64,000 bases of DNA from DASUAS01 sp963841415 (GTDB lineage Bacteria > Actinomycetota > Acidimicrobiia > IMCC26256 > DASPTH01), in the NCBI GenBank assembly GCA_963841415.1, contig CAWJCN010000001.1, forward strand, positions 62,001-126,000, written 5' to 3'. Position 1 is the first letter of the stretch; the number at the start of each line of letters is the position of its first letter. The notes beneath the pieces were generated by a model, which saw only the letters and a list, made by a program, of their open reading frames with translations, was not told the origin of the DNA and did not search any database. This document shows positions 37,046 to 44,987 of the stretch, piece by piece. The translations under genes were made by a program, and so were the position numbers.

Positions 37046-38277
37046 CGTTGCACCTCGAGGACCTCGCCGATCCGACCTTCGATCCGTACCTGTCCGACGA
37101 GCTCGTGTTCGGTGATCTCGCCGATCCGTACGCCCGGATCGCCGACCTGCGCGCCGAGGCGCCGGTCGTCGAGGCCGACTACCGCGTGATCATGGGCATC
37201 CCCACGATGCCGAGCGACGAAGCGCTGCGGCACTATACGGTGCTGTCGTTCGCCGGGGTCGACGAGATCCTCAACGACCCGGTGACGTTCTCGAACCGCT
37301 CGTTCGAACCGACGTTGGGTGCCGCGTTCGGGCACACGGTCAGCGTCATGGACCCGCCCGAGCACACGCGGTACCGACGCATCCTCCAGCAGGCCTTCCG
37401 GCCTGCGATCGTCCAGCAATGGGGCGCCGACATCGTGGGCCCGGTCGTCGACGAGCTGCTCGGCGTGTTCCGCGATCAGGGACGGGCCGAGCTGGTCGAG
37501 CAGTTCGCGCGGCCCTACCCGTTCAACGTGATCTACCGGATGCTCGGGTTGCCGCGCGACGAGATCGAGACGTTCTACAAGCTCACGGTCGCGCAGATCA
37601 TCACGTACCCCGACATGACGAACGCGCTCGACGCGTCGGCGAAGCTCGGCCGCTACTTCTCGACCATGCTCGACGAGCGGCGCGCCTCGCCCGGGATCGA
37701 CGTGGTGAGCGTGCTCGCCACCACCGAGGTCGACGGGAACCCGCTGCCCGACGAAGTGGCGATCTCGTTCCTCCGCCAGCTGATCAACGCCGGCGGCGAC
37801 ACGACGTTCCGCACCACGAGCGTGCTCCTCACCGGCCTGCTCGCGAATCCGGAACAACTCGACGCGGTGCGCGCCGACCGCTCGCTCGTCCCCGCCGCCA
37901 TCGAGGAAGCGCTGCGGTGGGACGGTCCGGTGCTGGCGAGCAGTCGCCTCGCCACCACCGACGCCGTCGTCGACGGTGTTCCGATCCCCGCGGGCGCGTT
38001 CATCGACCTCCTCTACGGCGCGGCCAACCACGATCCCGCGGTGTTCCCCGACCCCGAGCGGTTCGACCTCCACCGACCGAAGCACCGCCACTTCGGGTTC
38101 GCGTTCGGGGTCCACAACTGCCTCGGCCAGGCGCTGGCCCGCTTGGAGATGACCCGCGCCCTCGGCGCGGTGCTCGATGAGCTGCCCGGCGTCCGGCTCG
38201 ACCCGCAGTGCACGACACCGCACCCCCGTGGCGCGCTCATGCGCACGCCCAAGGAGCTCCCGGTCCTCTTCGAGTGA
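37042..38277 (+). CDS. Cytochrome P450
   Basis: A 411-residue soluble bacterial P450. I-helix NAGGDTTFRTT (oxygen-activating Asp-Thr), the K-helix E-x-x-R in EEALRW, and the haem loop FGFGVHNCLGQALARLE with Cys near residue 359 are intact. HTVSVMDPPEHTRYRR contains the C-helix His/Arg contacts. It hydroxylates a hydrophobic substrate with electrons from a ferredoxin; candidates are encoded at 9949 and 53978. GTG 37042 overlaps the GMC stop, so alcohol dehydrogenation and hydroxylation are coupled in expression. Confidence 0.92.
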   Translation: MTLHLEDLADPTFDPYLSDELVFGDLADPYARIADLRAEAPVVEADYRVIMGIPTMPSDEALRHYTVLSFAGVDEILNDPVTFSNRSFEPTLGAAFGHTVSVMDPPEHTRYRRILQQAFRPAIVQQWGADIVGPVVDELLGVFRDQGRAELVEQFARPYPFNVIYRMLGLPRDEIETFYKLTVAQIITYPDMTNALDASAKLGRYFSTMLDERRASPGIDVVSVLATTEVDGNPLPDEVAISFLRQLINAGGDTTFRTTSVLLTGLLANPEQLDAVRADRSLVPAAIEEALRWDGPVLASSRLATTDAVVDGVPIPAGAFIDLLYGAANHDPAVFPDPERFDLHRPKHRHFGFAFGVHNCLGQALARLEMTRALGAVLDELPGVRLDPQCTTPHPRGALMRTPKELPVLFE

Positions 38278-38305
38278 TCGGTCACCGCGTGCAAGAGTGC
38301 GGCAC

Positions 38306-39022
38306 GTGACACCGATCGTTCTCGTCCACGGTGGCGGCCTCGACCGCCGGTGCTGGGATCCCACCCGGGCGTTCCTCGCCGCTCCGTCGATCGCCGTCGA
38401 CCTGCCCGGTCGCGGCGCGCATCCCGCCGATCTCTCGACGGTGACCTTCGCCGACTGCGCGGCGGCGGTGCGTGACGACGTCGACGCCGCCGGCTACGAC
38501 GAGTTCGTGCTGGTCGGCCACTCGTTGGCGGGGTGCTCGATGCCGGCGATGATCGGTCTGCTCGGCGCGCGCGTGCTCCACGCCGTCTTCGTCGCGTGCA
38601 CGGTTCCCGAACAGGGGAAGTCCGCGTTCGACACCCTCGATCCGGAGATCCAGGCGATGGCCGGCGAAGCGGCGCCAACCGACACGCCGCAGACCATGAG
38701 CGGAGAGCTCGCGAAGATCGTCCTCGGCAACGACCTCACCGACGAGCAGCTCGCGTTCTGCGTCGAGCGGCTGGTGCCGGAGGCGCCGCACCTGTCGAAC
38801 GATCCCGTCGACATCTCGCCACTGCGTCCCTCCCTGCCGTCGACGTGGGTGCGCACGCTCCAGGACATGATCGTGGCGGCGAACAAGCAGCTCCGCTTCG
38901 CCAAGAACGTCAGCCCGTCCTGTCGTGTCGTCGACCTCGACGCGGGTCACATGTGCATGGTCGGACAGCCGGAGAACACCGCGGCCATCCTCGACGGGAT
39001 CGCGGCGTCACCTGGAGGGTGA
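38306..39022 (+). CDS. Alpha/beta-fold hydrolase
   Basis: A 238-residue hydrolase close in size to methylesterase/hydroxynitrile-lyase-like members. LVHGGGLDRRCWD gives the oxyanion hole, LVGHSLAGCSMPAM the nucleophile Ser (about 74), and VDLDAGHMCMVGQP the His. GTG 38306 follows the P450 gene by 28 bp. Its last 15 bases overlap the convergent dehydrogenase gene. It may cleave an ester or lactone formed by the P450/GMC pair. Confidence 0.8.
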   Translation: MTPIVLVHGGGLDRRCWDPTRAFLAAPSIAVDLPGRGAHPADLSTVTFADCAAAVRDDVDAAGYDEFVLVGHSLAGCSMPAMIGLLGARVLHAVFVACTVPEQGKSAFDTLDPEIQAMAGEAAPTDTPQTMSGELAKIVLGNDLTDEQLAFCVERLVPEAPHLSNDPVDISPLRPSLPSTWVRTLQDMIVAANKQLRFAKNVSPSCRVVDLDAGHMCMVGQPENTAAILDGIAASPGG

Positions 39023-39892
39023 CAGCGCCTCCAACGCGAGGATGAGCGACTGCGTGCCGTCGCGCCCGTGGCCCTGCGCTTGCAGCGCCACGTAGAGCTG
39101 ACGCGCGAGGGCGAGGCCGGGCAGCGCGAGCTGCAGGCGCGCCGCCTCGTCGAGCACGATCGCCATGTCCTTCACGAAGTGGTCGACGAAGAAGCCGGGC
39201 GCGTAGTCGCCGGCGACAATGCGCGGCGCGAGGTTCGACAACGCCCAGCTGGCGGCGGCACCGCTCGAGACCGACGCCAGCACCGCGTGCACGTCGAGTC
39301 CGGCGCGCGTCGCGTACAGGAGCCCCTCGCACACCGCGACGATGTTGCCGGCGACGAGGATCTGGTTGACGAGCTTCGTGTGCTGTCCCGACCCGGCGGG
39401 GCCTTGGTGGACGACGGAGCGGCCCATCACGTCGAACAGCGGCCGCACGCGGTCGTGCACGGGCGCGTCTCCGCCGACCATGATCGACAGCGACCCGTTG
39501 CGCGCACCGACGTCGCCACCGGACACCGGCGCGTCGAGCGCGTGGGCGCCGATGCTGGTTGCTCGAGCCGCGATCTCCACCGCGAGCGACGGCGTGCTGG
39601 TCGTCATGTCGACGACGACTCCGTCGGGGCGCAACGACGAGAGCACACCGTCGGCCCCGAGCACGACCTCCTCCACCTCGCTCGGGTAGCCGACCATCAC
39701 GAACACGACGTCGCTGTTCGCCCCGGCTGCGGCGGGGGAGTCGGCCCAGGTCGCACCCCGCGCGAGCAGTTGCTCCGCCTTCTCCCGGGTGCGGGTGGTC
39801 ACCGTGACGGCGTGCCCCGCGTCGAGCAACCGGGCGCACATGCTCGCCCCCATCACCCCGGTGCCGATCCAACCGATCCGTGTCTCCGCCAT
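39008..39892 (-). CDS. NAD(P)-dependent beta-hydroxyacid dehydrogenase (HIBADH family)
   Basis: A 294-residue enzyme: dinucleotide motif IGWIGTGVMGASMCARLL (residues 5-22), substrate-binding DAPVSGGDVGARNGSLS, and the catalytic Lys in SGQHTKLVNQILVAGN. Family members oxidise 3-hydroxyisobutyrate or tartronate semialdehyde. The methylmalonate-semialdehyde-type dehydrogenase at 41176 would take 3-hydroxyisobutyrate's product, and its gene lies in the operon divergent from this one, so a valine-like or branched-acid branch is plausible. ATG 39892. Confidence 0.88.
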   Translation of the reverse strand: MAETRIGWIGTGVMGASMCARLLDAGHAVTVTTRTREKAEQLLARGATWADSPAAAGANSDVVFVMVGYPSEVEEVVLGADGVLSSLRPDGVVVDMTTSTPSLAVEIAARATSIGAHALDAPVSGGDVGARNGSLSIMVGGDAPVHDRVRPLFDVMGRSVVHQGPAGSGQHTKLVNQILVAGNIVAVCEGLLYATRAGLDVHAVLASVSSGAAASWALSNLAPRIVAGDYAPGFFVDHFVKDMAIVLDEAARLQLALPGLALARQLYVALQAQGHGRDGTQSLILALEALSPSR

Positions 39893-39930
39893 GAGAGCGA
39901 GTTCTAGTGCGAGCCGACCGAGGCGAGAAA

Positions 39931-39959
39931 TTGGTCCGAGCCCAGATTTCGGTTACGGT
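39931..39959 (+). promoter_or_regulatory. Candidate promoter for the amidohydrolase operon
   Basis: TTGGTC (39931-39936) and TACGGT (39954-39959, a TAnnnT -10) are 17 bases apart in the divergent gap between the HIBADH-family gene and the amidohydrolase. It would start transcription just before the GTGCAC palindrome. Confidence 0.4.
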
Positions 39960-39963
39960 CGGC

Positions 39964-39981
39964 GTGCACGCACGGGTGCAC
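39964..39981. promoter_or_regulatory. GTGCAC-n6-GTGCAC operator-like repeat
   Basis: Two copies of the self-palindrome GTGCAC separated by six bases lie just downstream of the candidate -10, about 31 bases before ATG 40013. Placement over the expected start of transcription suggests a repressor site. Confidence 0.45.
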
Positions 39982-40012
39982 TCCACGTACCGCCGCACCG
40001 GAGGAAGAGGCC

Positions 40013-41176
40013 ATGCTCGACAACGGCACGCTCGTCATCGACGCGGACTCGCACTGGACCGAGCCGCACGACCTCTTCACCCGCGTCGCGCCGGCCAAGT
40101 ACCGCGACCGCGTGCCGCGCGTCGAGCAGATCGACGGCGTCCCGAAGTGGGTCTTCGACGGGCACGAGCTCGGCCAGGCGACCGCGGCGGGCGTCATCGG
40201 ACGCGACGGAACGAAGGAGAGCGCCGACCTCGCGCTGAACCACTGGACCATCGACCAGATCCACGAAGGCGCTTACAACCCGAAGGTGCGCCTCGAGGTG
40301 CTCGACGAGTGCGGCATCGACGCGCAGATCATCTTCCCGAGCACCATCGGACTCGGTGGTCAAGACCTCGGCGCGGTCGACGACGAGGCGCTGTGCCGTG
40401 CGGTGATCGAGATGTACAACGACCAGATGGCGGAGATCCAGGCCGAGTCGGGCAACCGCCTGCTCCCCATGCCGCTGATGCCGGCGTGGGATGTCGACAC
40501 GTGCGTCGCCGAAGCGCAGCGCGTCGCCGCGCTCGGCGCGCGCGGCGTCAACATGACGTCCGACCCGCAGGACCTCGGCGCACCCGACCTCGCCAACCGT
40601 GCGTGGGACCCGTTCTGGGCCACCTGCGCGGAGCTCCAGCTGCCGGTGCACTTCCACATCGGCGCCAGCATGACGGCCATGACCTTCTACGGGGAGTACC
40701 CGTGGGAGTCGCACCCCATGGACACCAAGCTCGCGATCTGCGGCACCCTGCTGTTCATCGGCAACGCCCGCGTCGTGACCAACGCGATCCTGTCGGGCAT
40801 GTTCGACCGCCACCCCGACCTGAAGATGGTGTCCGTCGAGAGCGGCGTGGGGTGGATCCCGTTCATCCTCGAAGCACTCGACTACGAGATGTCCGAGAAC
40901 GCACCCGACGACCTCGCCAAGCTTTCGAAGATGCCGTCCGAGTACTTCGCCAGCAACCTCTACGCGACGTTCTGGTTCGAGAACAACCGCAACAAGCTGC
41001 CCGCCCTCATCGAAGCGGTCGGCGAGGACAGCATCCTGTTCGAGACCGACTTCCCCCACCCCACCTGCCTCTACCCGAGCCCGCTCGCCACAGTGAAGGA
41101 CAAGATGTCCACGCTGTCCGACGCCACGCAGCGCAAGATCTACGGCGAGAACGCGCGCCGGCTCTACCACCTCTGA
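40013..41176 (+). CDS. Amidohydrolase family protein (Amidohydro_2 type)
   Basis: A 387-residue TIM-barrel metal hydrolase/decarboxylase. The D-x-H metal motif is in VIDADSHWTEP (residues 8-18), the barrel His in PVHFHIGAS, and the catalytic Asp region is ILFETDFPHPT near the C-terminus. The family contains ACMS decarboxylase-like and other non-oxidative decarboxylases. Two paralogues lie at 46882 and 52768, each beside acyl-CoA genes, so a shared pathway step is likely but its reaction is not known. GAGGAAGAGGCC precedes ATG 40013. Its stop shares a base with the next start. Confidence 0.88.
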   Translation: MLDNGTLVIDADSHWTEPHDLFTRVAPAKYRDRVPRVEQIDGVPKWVFDGHELGQATAAGVIGRDGTKESADLALNHWTIDQIHEGAYNPKVRLEVLDECGIDAQIIFPSTIGLGGQDLGAVDDEALCRAVIEMYNDQMAEIQAESGNRLLPMPLMPAWDVDTCVAEAQRVAALGARGVNMTSDPQDLGAPDLANRAWDPFWATCAELQLPVHFHIGASMTAMTFYGEYPWESHPMDTKLAICGTLLFIGNARVVTNAILSGMFDRHPDLKMVSVESGVGWIPFILEALDYEMSENAPDDLAKLSKMPSEYFASNLYATFWFENNRNKLPALIEAVGEDSILFETDFPHPTCLYPSPLATVKDKMSTLSDATQRKIYGENARRLYHL

Positions 41177-42684
41177 TGGCCGACGCGAGTCCCCTGCCGA
41201 CGATCGGGCACTGGATCGGCGGCCGCCGCGTCGACGGCGCCGCGGCCCGGCGCGGGCGCGTGTTCGATCCCGCGCGCGGCGTGCAGACCGCGGAGGTCTC
41301 GTTCGCATCGCCGGCCGAAGTCGACGCCGCGGTGAAGGTCGCGGTCGCCGCGGCCGCCGAGTGGCGCGACTCCCCGTTGAGTCGCCGCAGTGCGGCGATG
41401 TTCCGGTTGCGCGAGCTCGTCGACGCGCACCGCGACGACCTCGCCGCGCTCGTCACCAGCGAACACGGCAAGGTGCTCGACGACGCGCGCGGCGAGGTGG
41501 CGCGCGGGCTCGACTGCGTCGAGTTCGCGTGCGGCATCCCGCATCTGCTCAAGGGCGCGCACAGCTCCGAGGTCGCCAGCGGGATCGATGTGCACACCGT
41601 GTTGCAGCCGGTCGGTGTTGCGGCCGGCATCACGCCCTTCAACTTCCCGGTGATGGTGCCGCTGTGGATGCTGGCCAACGCGCTGGCGTGCGGCAACGCG
41701 TTCGTGCACAAGCCGTCCGAGAAGGATCCGTCGGCGTCGCTCCTCCTCGCCGAGCTCGTCGAGCAGGCCGGTTTCCCCGACGGCGTCCACACCGTCGTGC
41801 AGGGCGACGCGGAAGCGGTCGACGCGCTGCTCGGGCATCCCGACATCGACGCGATCTCGTTCGTCGGCAGCACCGCGATCGCGCGTCACGTCTACGAGAC
41901 CGGGACCAAGCACGGCAAGCGGGTGCAGGCACTCGGCGGAGCCAAGAACCACATGGTCGTGCTCCCGGACGCCGACCTCGACGCCGCCGCCGACGCCGCG
42001 GTGTCGGCCGGATACGGCTCCGCGGGGGAGCGGTGCATGGCCATCTCGGTCATCGTCGCGGTGGGCGCAGTGGCCGACCCGTTGGTCGACGCCATCGCGG
42101 CGCGCATCCCCGACATCGTCGTCGGGCCCGGCACCGACGCGACGTCGATGATGGGACCGCTCATCACCAGCGAGCACCGCGACCGCGTGTGCTCGTACCT
42201 CGCGCGCGCGTCCTCCGAGGGTGCCGCGGTCGTGGTCGACGGCTCACCTCCCACGACGACCGAGCGCGACGGCTTCTTCGTCGGGTGCTCGCTGCTCGAC
42301 AACGTCGAACCCGGCATGTCGGTGTACGACGACGAGATCTTCGGGCCGGTGCTCAGCGTGGTCCGAGTCCAGTCGTTCGACGACGCGCTGGCGCTCGTGA
42401 ACGGCAACCCGTACGGCAACGGAGTCGCGCTCTTCTCGCGCGACGGCGGCGCGGCGCGCCGGTTCGAGCGCGAGGTGAACGTCGGGATGGTCGGCATCAA
42501 CGTGCCCATCCCCGTGCCGGTCGCGTGGCACTCGTTCGGGGGCTGGAAGGCCTCGCTGTTCGGCGACACCCCGATCTACGGGCCCGAGGGCATCCGCTTC
42601 TACACGCACCCCAAGGTCGTCACCACGCGCTGGCCCGATCCGGCGTCGAGCGTCATCGACCTCGGCTTCCCGACCAACCACTGA
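41176..42684 (+). CDS. mmsA: Methylmalonate-semialdehyde dehydrogenase-type CoA-acylating aldehyde dehydrogenase
   Basis: A 502-residue ALDH whose motifs fit the CoA-acylating MmsA branch: ITPFNFPVMVPLWM, HKPSEKDPSASLLLAEL, FVGSTAIARHVYETG, ALGGAKNHMVVLPDAD (where other ALDHs have ELGGK) and the nucleophile Cys in GSAGERCMAIS (about residue 287). It converts methylmalonate or malonate semialdehyde plus CoA and NAD to propionyl- or acetyl-CoA. TGATG overlap with the amidohydrolase gene gives coupling. A HIBADH-family gene is divergent from this operon. The symbol is by family resemblance. Confidence 0.85.
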   Translation: MADASPLPTIGHWIGGRRVDGAAARRGRVFDPARGVQTAEVSFASPAEVDAAVKVAVAAAAEWRDSPLSRRSAAMFRLRELVDAHRDDLAALVTSEHGKVLDDARGEVARGLDCVEFACGIPHLLKGAHSSEVASGIDVHTVLQPVGVAAGITPFNFPVMVPLWMLANALACGNAFVHKPSEKDPSASLLLAELVEQAGFPDGVHTVVQGDAEAVDALLGHPDIDAISFVGSTAIARHVYETGTKHGKRVQALGGAKNHMVVLPDADLDAAADAAVSAGYGSAGERCMAISVIVAVGAVADPLVDAIAARIPDIVVGPGTDATSMMGPLITSEHRDRVCSYLARASSEGAAVVVDGSPPTTTERDGFFVGCSLLDNVEPGMSVYDDEIFGPVLSVVRVQSFDDALALVNGNPYGNGVALFSRDGGAARRFEREVNVGMVGINVPIPVPVAWHSFGGWKASLFGDTPIYGPEGIRFYTHPKVVTTRWPDPASSVIDLGFPTNH

Positions 42685-42706
42685 AGACGAACCACGGAAG
42701 GGCGGA

Positions 42707-42769
42707 ATGGACATGGAGCGGAGGTGTGGCCGGATGGCCGGGACGCCGCAGCGGAATGGACCGTCGTGA
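42707..42769 (+). CDS. 20-residue Arg-rich mini-ORF, copy B of the start-site repeat
   Basis: ATG 42707, preceded by GGAAGGGCGG, encodes MDMERRCGRMAGTPQRNGPS and ends in a TGA sharing one base with the SDR start (TGATG). The DNA is about as close to copy A (9887-9949 minus) as to the tandem copies at 43592. The second frame, VWPDGRDAAAEWTVV, runs in register into the SDR. The SDR has no ribosome site of its own, so translation through this mini-ORF may deliver ribosomes to it. Confidence 0.45.
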   Translation: MDMERRCGRMAGTPQRNGPS

Positions 42770-43539
42770 TGAACCTCGAGCAACGTTCGGCGATCGTGAC
42801 GGGCGGCGCGGGCGGACTCGGTGCTGCGACCGTGCGGCACCTGGCCGGGCTCGGCACCGGTGTGGTGGTCTTCGACCGCGACGCCGACCGCGCCGCCGAG
42901 TTGGCCAAGGAGCTCGGCGACGGCGTGCTCGCAGTCGACGGTGACGTGAACGACGACGACGACGTGGGCGCGGCGATCGACGCGGCGCGCTCGCTCGCCC
43001 CGCTCGGCCTGGTGGTCAACATCGCGGGCGGTGGTCTGGGTGGAGGCCGTACCGTCGGGCGAGACGGCGCGACCCACGACAAGGCCGCGTTCGTCGGCAC
43101 GATGGAGATGAACGCCTTCGGCACGTTCAACGTGAGCCGCCTCGCCGGCGCGGCGATGGCGGCCAACGAACCCGACTCCGACGGCCAGCGCGGCGTGATC
43201 GTCAACACCGGTTCGATCGCGGGCATGGAGGGCCAGACCGGCCAGATCGCCTATGCCGCGGCCAAGGCCGCCATCCTCGGGATGACCCTGCCGATGGCGC
43301 GTGACCTGGCGCCCATCGGCGTGCGGGTGTGCGCGATCGCGCCGGGCACGATGGGCACGCCGCTCATGCTGGGCGTGCCCGAGTCCACGCGCGACAAGTT
43401 GGTCGAGAACATCGTGTTCCCCAAGCGGATGGGTCGCCCCGAGGAGTTCGCGCTCCTGGTCGAGTCGATCGCCCGCAACCCCTACCTCAACGGTGAGAAC
43501 ATCCGCCTCGACGGGGCGCTGCGGTTCCCGCCCAAGTAG
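42769..43539 (+). CDS. SDR-family dehydrogenase (17-beta-HSD10 / 3-hydroxyacyl-CoA dehydrogenase type 2-like)
   Basis: A 256-residue classical SDR. SAIVTGGAGGLGAATVRHLAG in part is the cofactor loop, VVNIAGGGLGGG the central motif, NTGSIAGMEGQTGQIAYAAAKAA carries catalytic Ser and Y-x-x-x-K across its length, and AIAPGTMGTPLMLGVPE is characteristic of HSD10-like enzymes. It should oxidise a 3-hydroxyacyl-CoA or a branched analogue. ATG 42769 (or GTG 42766) sits on the stop of mini-ORF copy B. It is the third gene of the 40013 operon and is followed by a palindrome and the triplicated leader of a P450. Confidence 0.88.
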   Translation: MNLEQRSAIVTGGAGGLGAATVRHLAGLGTGVVVFDRDADRAAELAKELGDGVLAVDGDVNDDDDVGAAIDAARSLAPLGLVVNIAGGGLGGGRTVGRDGATHDKAAFVGTMEMNAFGTFNVSRLAGAAMAANEPDSDGQRGVIVNTGSIAGMEGQTGQIAYAAAKAAILGMTLPMARDLAPIGVRVCAIAPGTMGTPLMLGVPESTRDKLVENIVFPKRMGRPEEFALLVESIARNPYLNGENIRLDGALRFPPK

Positions 43540-43551
43540 GCGGGCTGCCTG

Positions 43552-43579
43552 ATTCGTGTCAGTATCCCGTGACACGAAT
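43552..43579. promoter_or_regulatory. Perfect 10-bp inverted repeat upstream of the P450-TetR genes
   Basis: ATTCGTGTCA and TGACACGAAT are separated by eight bases, 12 bases past the SDR stop and 12 before the first mini-ORF. The exact symmetry and A/T-rich ends fit a TetR-type operator; the TetR gene at 44984, two genes downstream, is an obvious candidate for autoregulation. It could also be a terminator stem, but no T-run follows. Confidence 0.55.
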
Positions 43580-43591
43580 GAGGGGAACACG

Positions 43592-43663
43592 ATGACCTCG
43601 ACGGCGGAGACGGAGCGGAGGCGTGGCCGGAGGGCCGGGACGCCGGAGCGGAGTCGACCATGA
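43592..43663 (+). CDS. Mini-ORF C1 (23 residues), first of three tandem leader ORFs
   Basis: ATG 43592, with GAGGGGAACAC upstream, encodes MTSTAETE followed by RRRGRRAGTPERSRP and stops at 43661-43663. The stop overlaps the next mini-ORF start by ATGA. It is the only one of the three with a clear ribosome site, so ribosomes could enter here and be handed on. Confidence 0.4.
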   Translation: MTSTAETERRRGRRAGTPERSRP

Positions 43664-43725
43664 GGACGGAGACGGAGCGGAGGCGTGGCCGGAGGGCCGG
43701 GACGCCGGAGCGGAGTCGACCATGA
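43660..43725 (+). CDS. Mini-ORF C2 (21 residues)
   Basis: Second tandem unit: MRTETE then RRRGRRAGTPERSRP. The start overlaps the stop of C1 and the stop overlaps the start of C3, both as ATGA. Translation would depend on re-initiation from C1. Confidence 0.35.
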   Translation: MRTETERRRGRRAGTPERSRP

Positions 43726-43787
43726 GGACGGAGACGGAGCGGAGGCGTGGCCGGAGGGCCGGGACGCCGGAGCGGAGTCGACCATGA
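43722..43787 (+). CDS. Mini-ORF C3 (21 residues)
   Basis: Third tandem unit, same peptide as C2. Its stop at 43785-43787 overlaps ATG 43784 of the P450 by ATGA, so this chain ends on the P450 gene. Its second frame, EAWPEGRDAGAEST, is in register with the P450. Confidence 0.35.
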   Translation: MRTETERRRGRRAGTPERSRP

Positions 43788-44987
43788 GGACGGCCAGCGA
43801 CCTCTCCTACGACCCGTACGACGTGGGGATCGACGCCGACCCGTATCCCGTGTTCGCGCGGCTGCGGGAGGAAGCGCCTCTCTACTACAACGAGCCCTAC
43901 GACTTCTACGCGCTGAGCCGCTACGACGACGTCGAGCGCGCGCTGGTCGATCGCGACACCTACATCTCCGGGCGGGGCGGCATCCTCGAGATCATCAAGG
44001 CCGGCATCGAGATGCCGCCGGGGATCCTGATCTTCGAAGACCCGCCGACCCATGCGATCCACCGCGGCCTGCTCTCGCGCGTGTTCACGCCCCGGCAGGT
44101 CAACGGACTCGAGCCGAAGATCCGCGAGTTCTGCGCGCAGAGCCTCGACCCCCTGGTCGGCGGGCCCGGCTTCGACTTCGTCGCCGACCTCGGTGCGCAG
44201 ATGCCGATGCGCGTGATCAGCATGCTGCTCGGGATCCCCGACGCCGACCAGGAAGCCGTGCGCGACCACACCGACCGCAACCTGCGCACGAAGCCGGGCG
44301 AGCCCCAGAAGGTGTCGGAGAACTTCGTCGACGGCACGATGTTCGCCGAGTACCTCGACTGGCGCGCCGCGCACCCGGCGGACGACATCATGACGCAGCT
44401 CATGAACGCCGAGTTCGTGGACGAGACCGGCACGACGCGGACGCTGCGGCGCGAGGAGATCCTCACCTACCTCACCGTTGTCGCCGGGGCGGGCAACGAG
44501 ACGACCACCCGACTCATCGGGTGGGCGGGCAAGGTGCTGGCCGAGCACCCCGACCAGCGGCGCGAGCTGGTCGACGATCCGACGCTGATCCCGAACGCGA
44601 TCGAAGAGCTGCTCCGCTTCGAGCCGCCGGCTCCGCACGTCGGGCGGTACGTGGCGAAGGACGTCGAGCTCCACGGCGCGACCGTTCCCGCGGGGAGCGC
44701 GATGTTGCTGCTCGTGGGGGCGGCGAACCGCGATGAGCGCCGCCACCCCGACGGCGAGCGCTTCGACCTCCACCGCGAGATCGGCCAGCACCTCACGTTC
44801 GGCTACGGCGCGCACTACTGCCTGGGCGCCGCGCTCGGCGCGGCTCGAAGGTCGCGTCGCGCTCGAAGAGGTCCTGCAGCGCTTCCCCGAGTGGGACGTC
44901 GACTGGTCGCGCGAGCCGCATCTCGCGCCCACGTCGACCGTCCGCGGCTGGGAGTCGCTGCCTGTCCTGGTGCCCACGAGCGCATGA
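43784..44987 (+). pseudogene. Cytochrome P450 with one frameshift near the haem loop
   Basis: A P450 of about 400 residues if corrected. DLSYDPYDVGIDADPYPVFA, FEDPPTHAIHRGLLSR, I-helix VAGAGNETTTR, EELLRFEPP (E-x-x-R) and haem loop FGYGAHYCLGAAL are all present. Right after the haem Cys, at about 44834-44842, one extra G moves the frame; the other frame continues normally as RLEGRVALEEVLQRFPEW to a TGA at 44987. Without correction the reading runs into the TetR gene as an apparent fusion. An assembly error is likely because the rest is well conserved. The stop overlaps the TetR start by ATGA. Confidence 0.8.

Larger units (their letters stand above)
43606..43792 (+). repeat. Three-fold 62-bp tandem repeat containing the P450 start site
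   Basis: Three identical or near-identical 62-base units (beginning near 43606, 43668 and 43730) each contain GCGTGGCCGGAGGGCCGGGA and end in GTCGACCATGAGGACGG. The last unit supplies the true P450 start (ATG 43784). The unit length is 22 codons minus the four bases of the ATGA overlap, so each copy adds one complete coupled mini-ORF. Single diverged copies occur at 42707 and at 9887-9949. Confidence 0.9.

Noticed and set aside
43606..43792. CRISPR array
   Set aside because: Units are contiguous tandem copies with no variable spacers and no cas genes.
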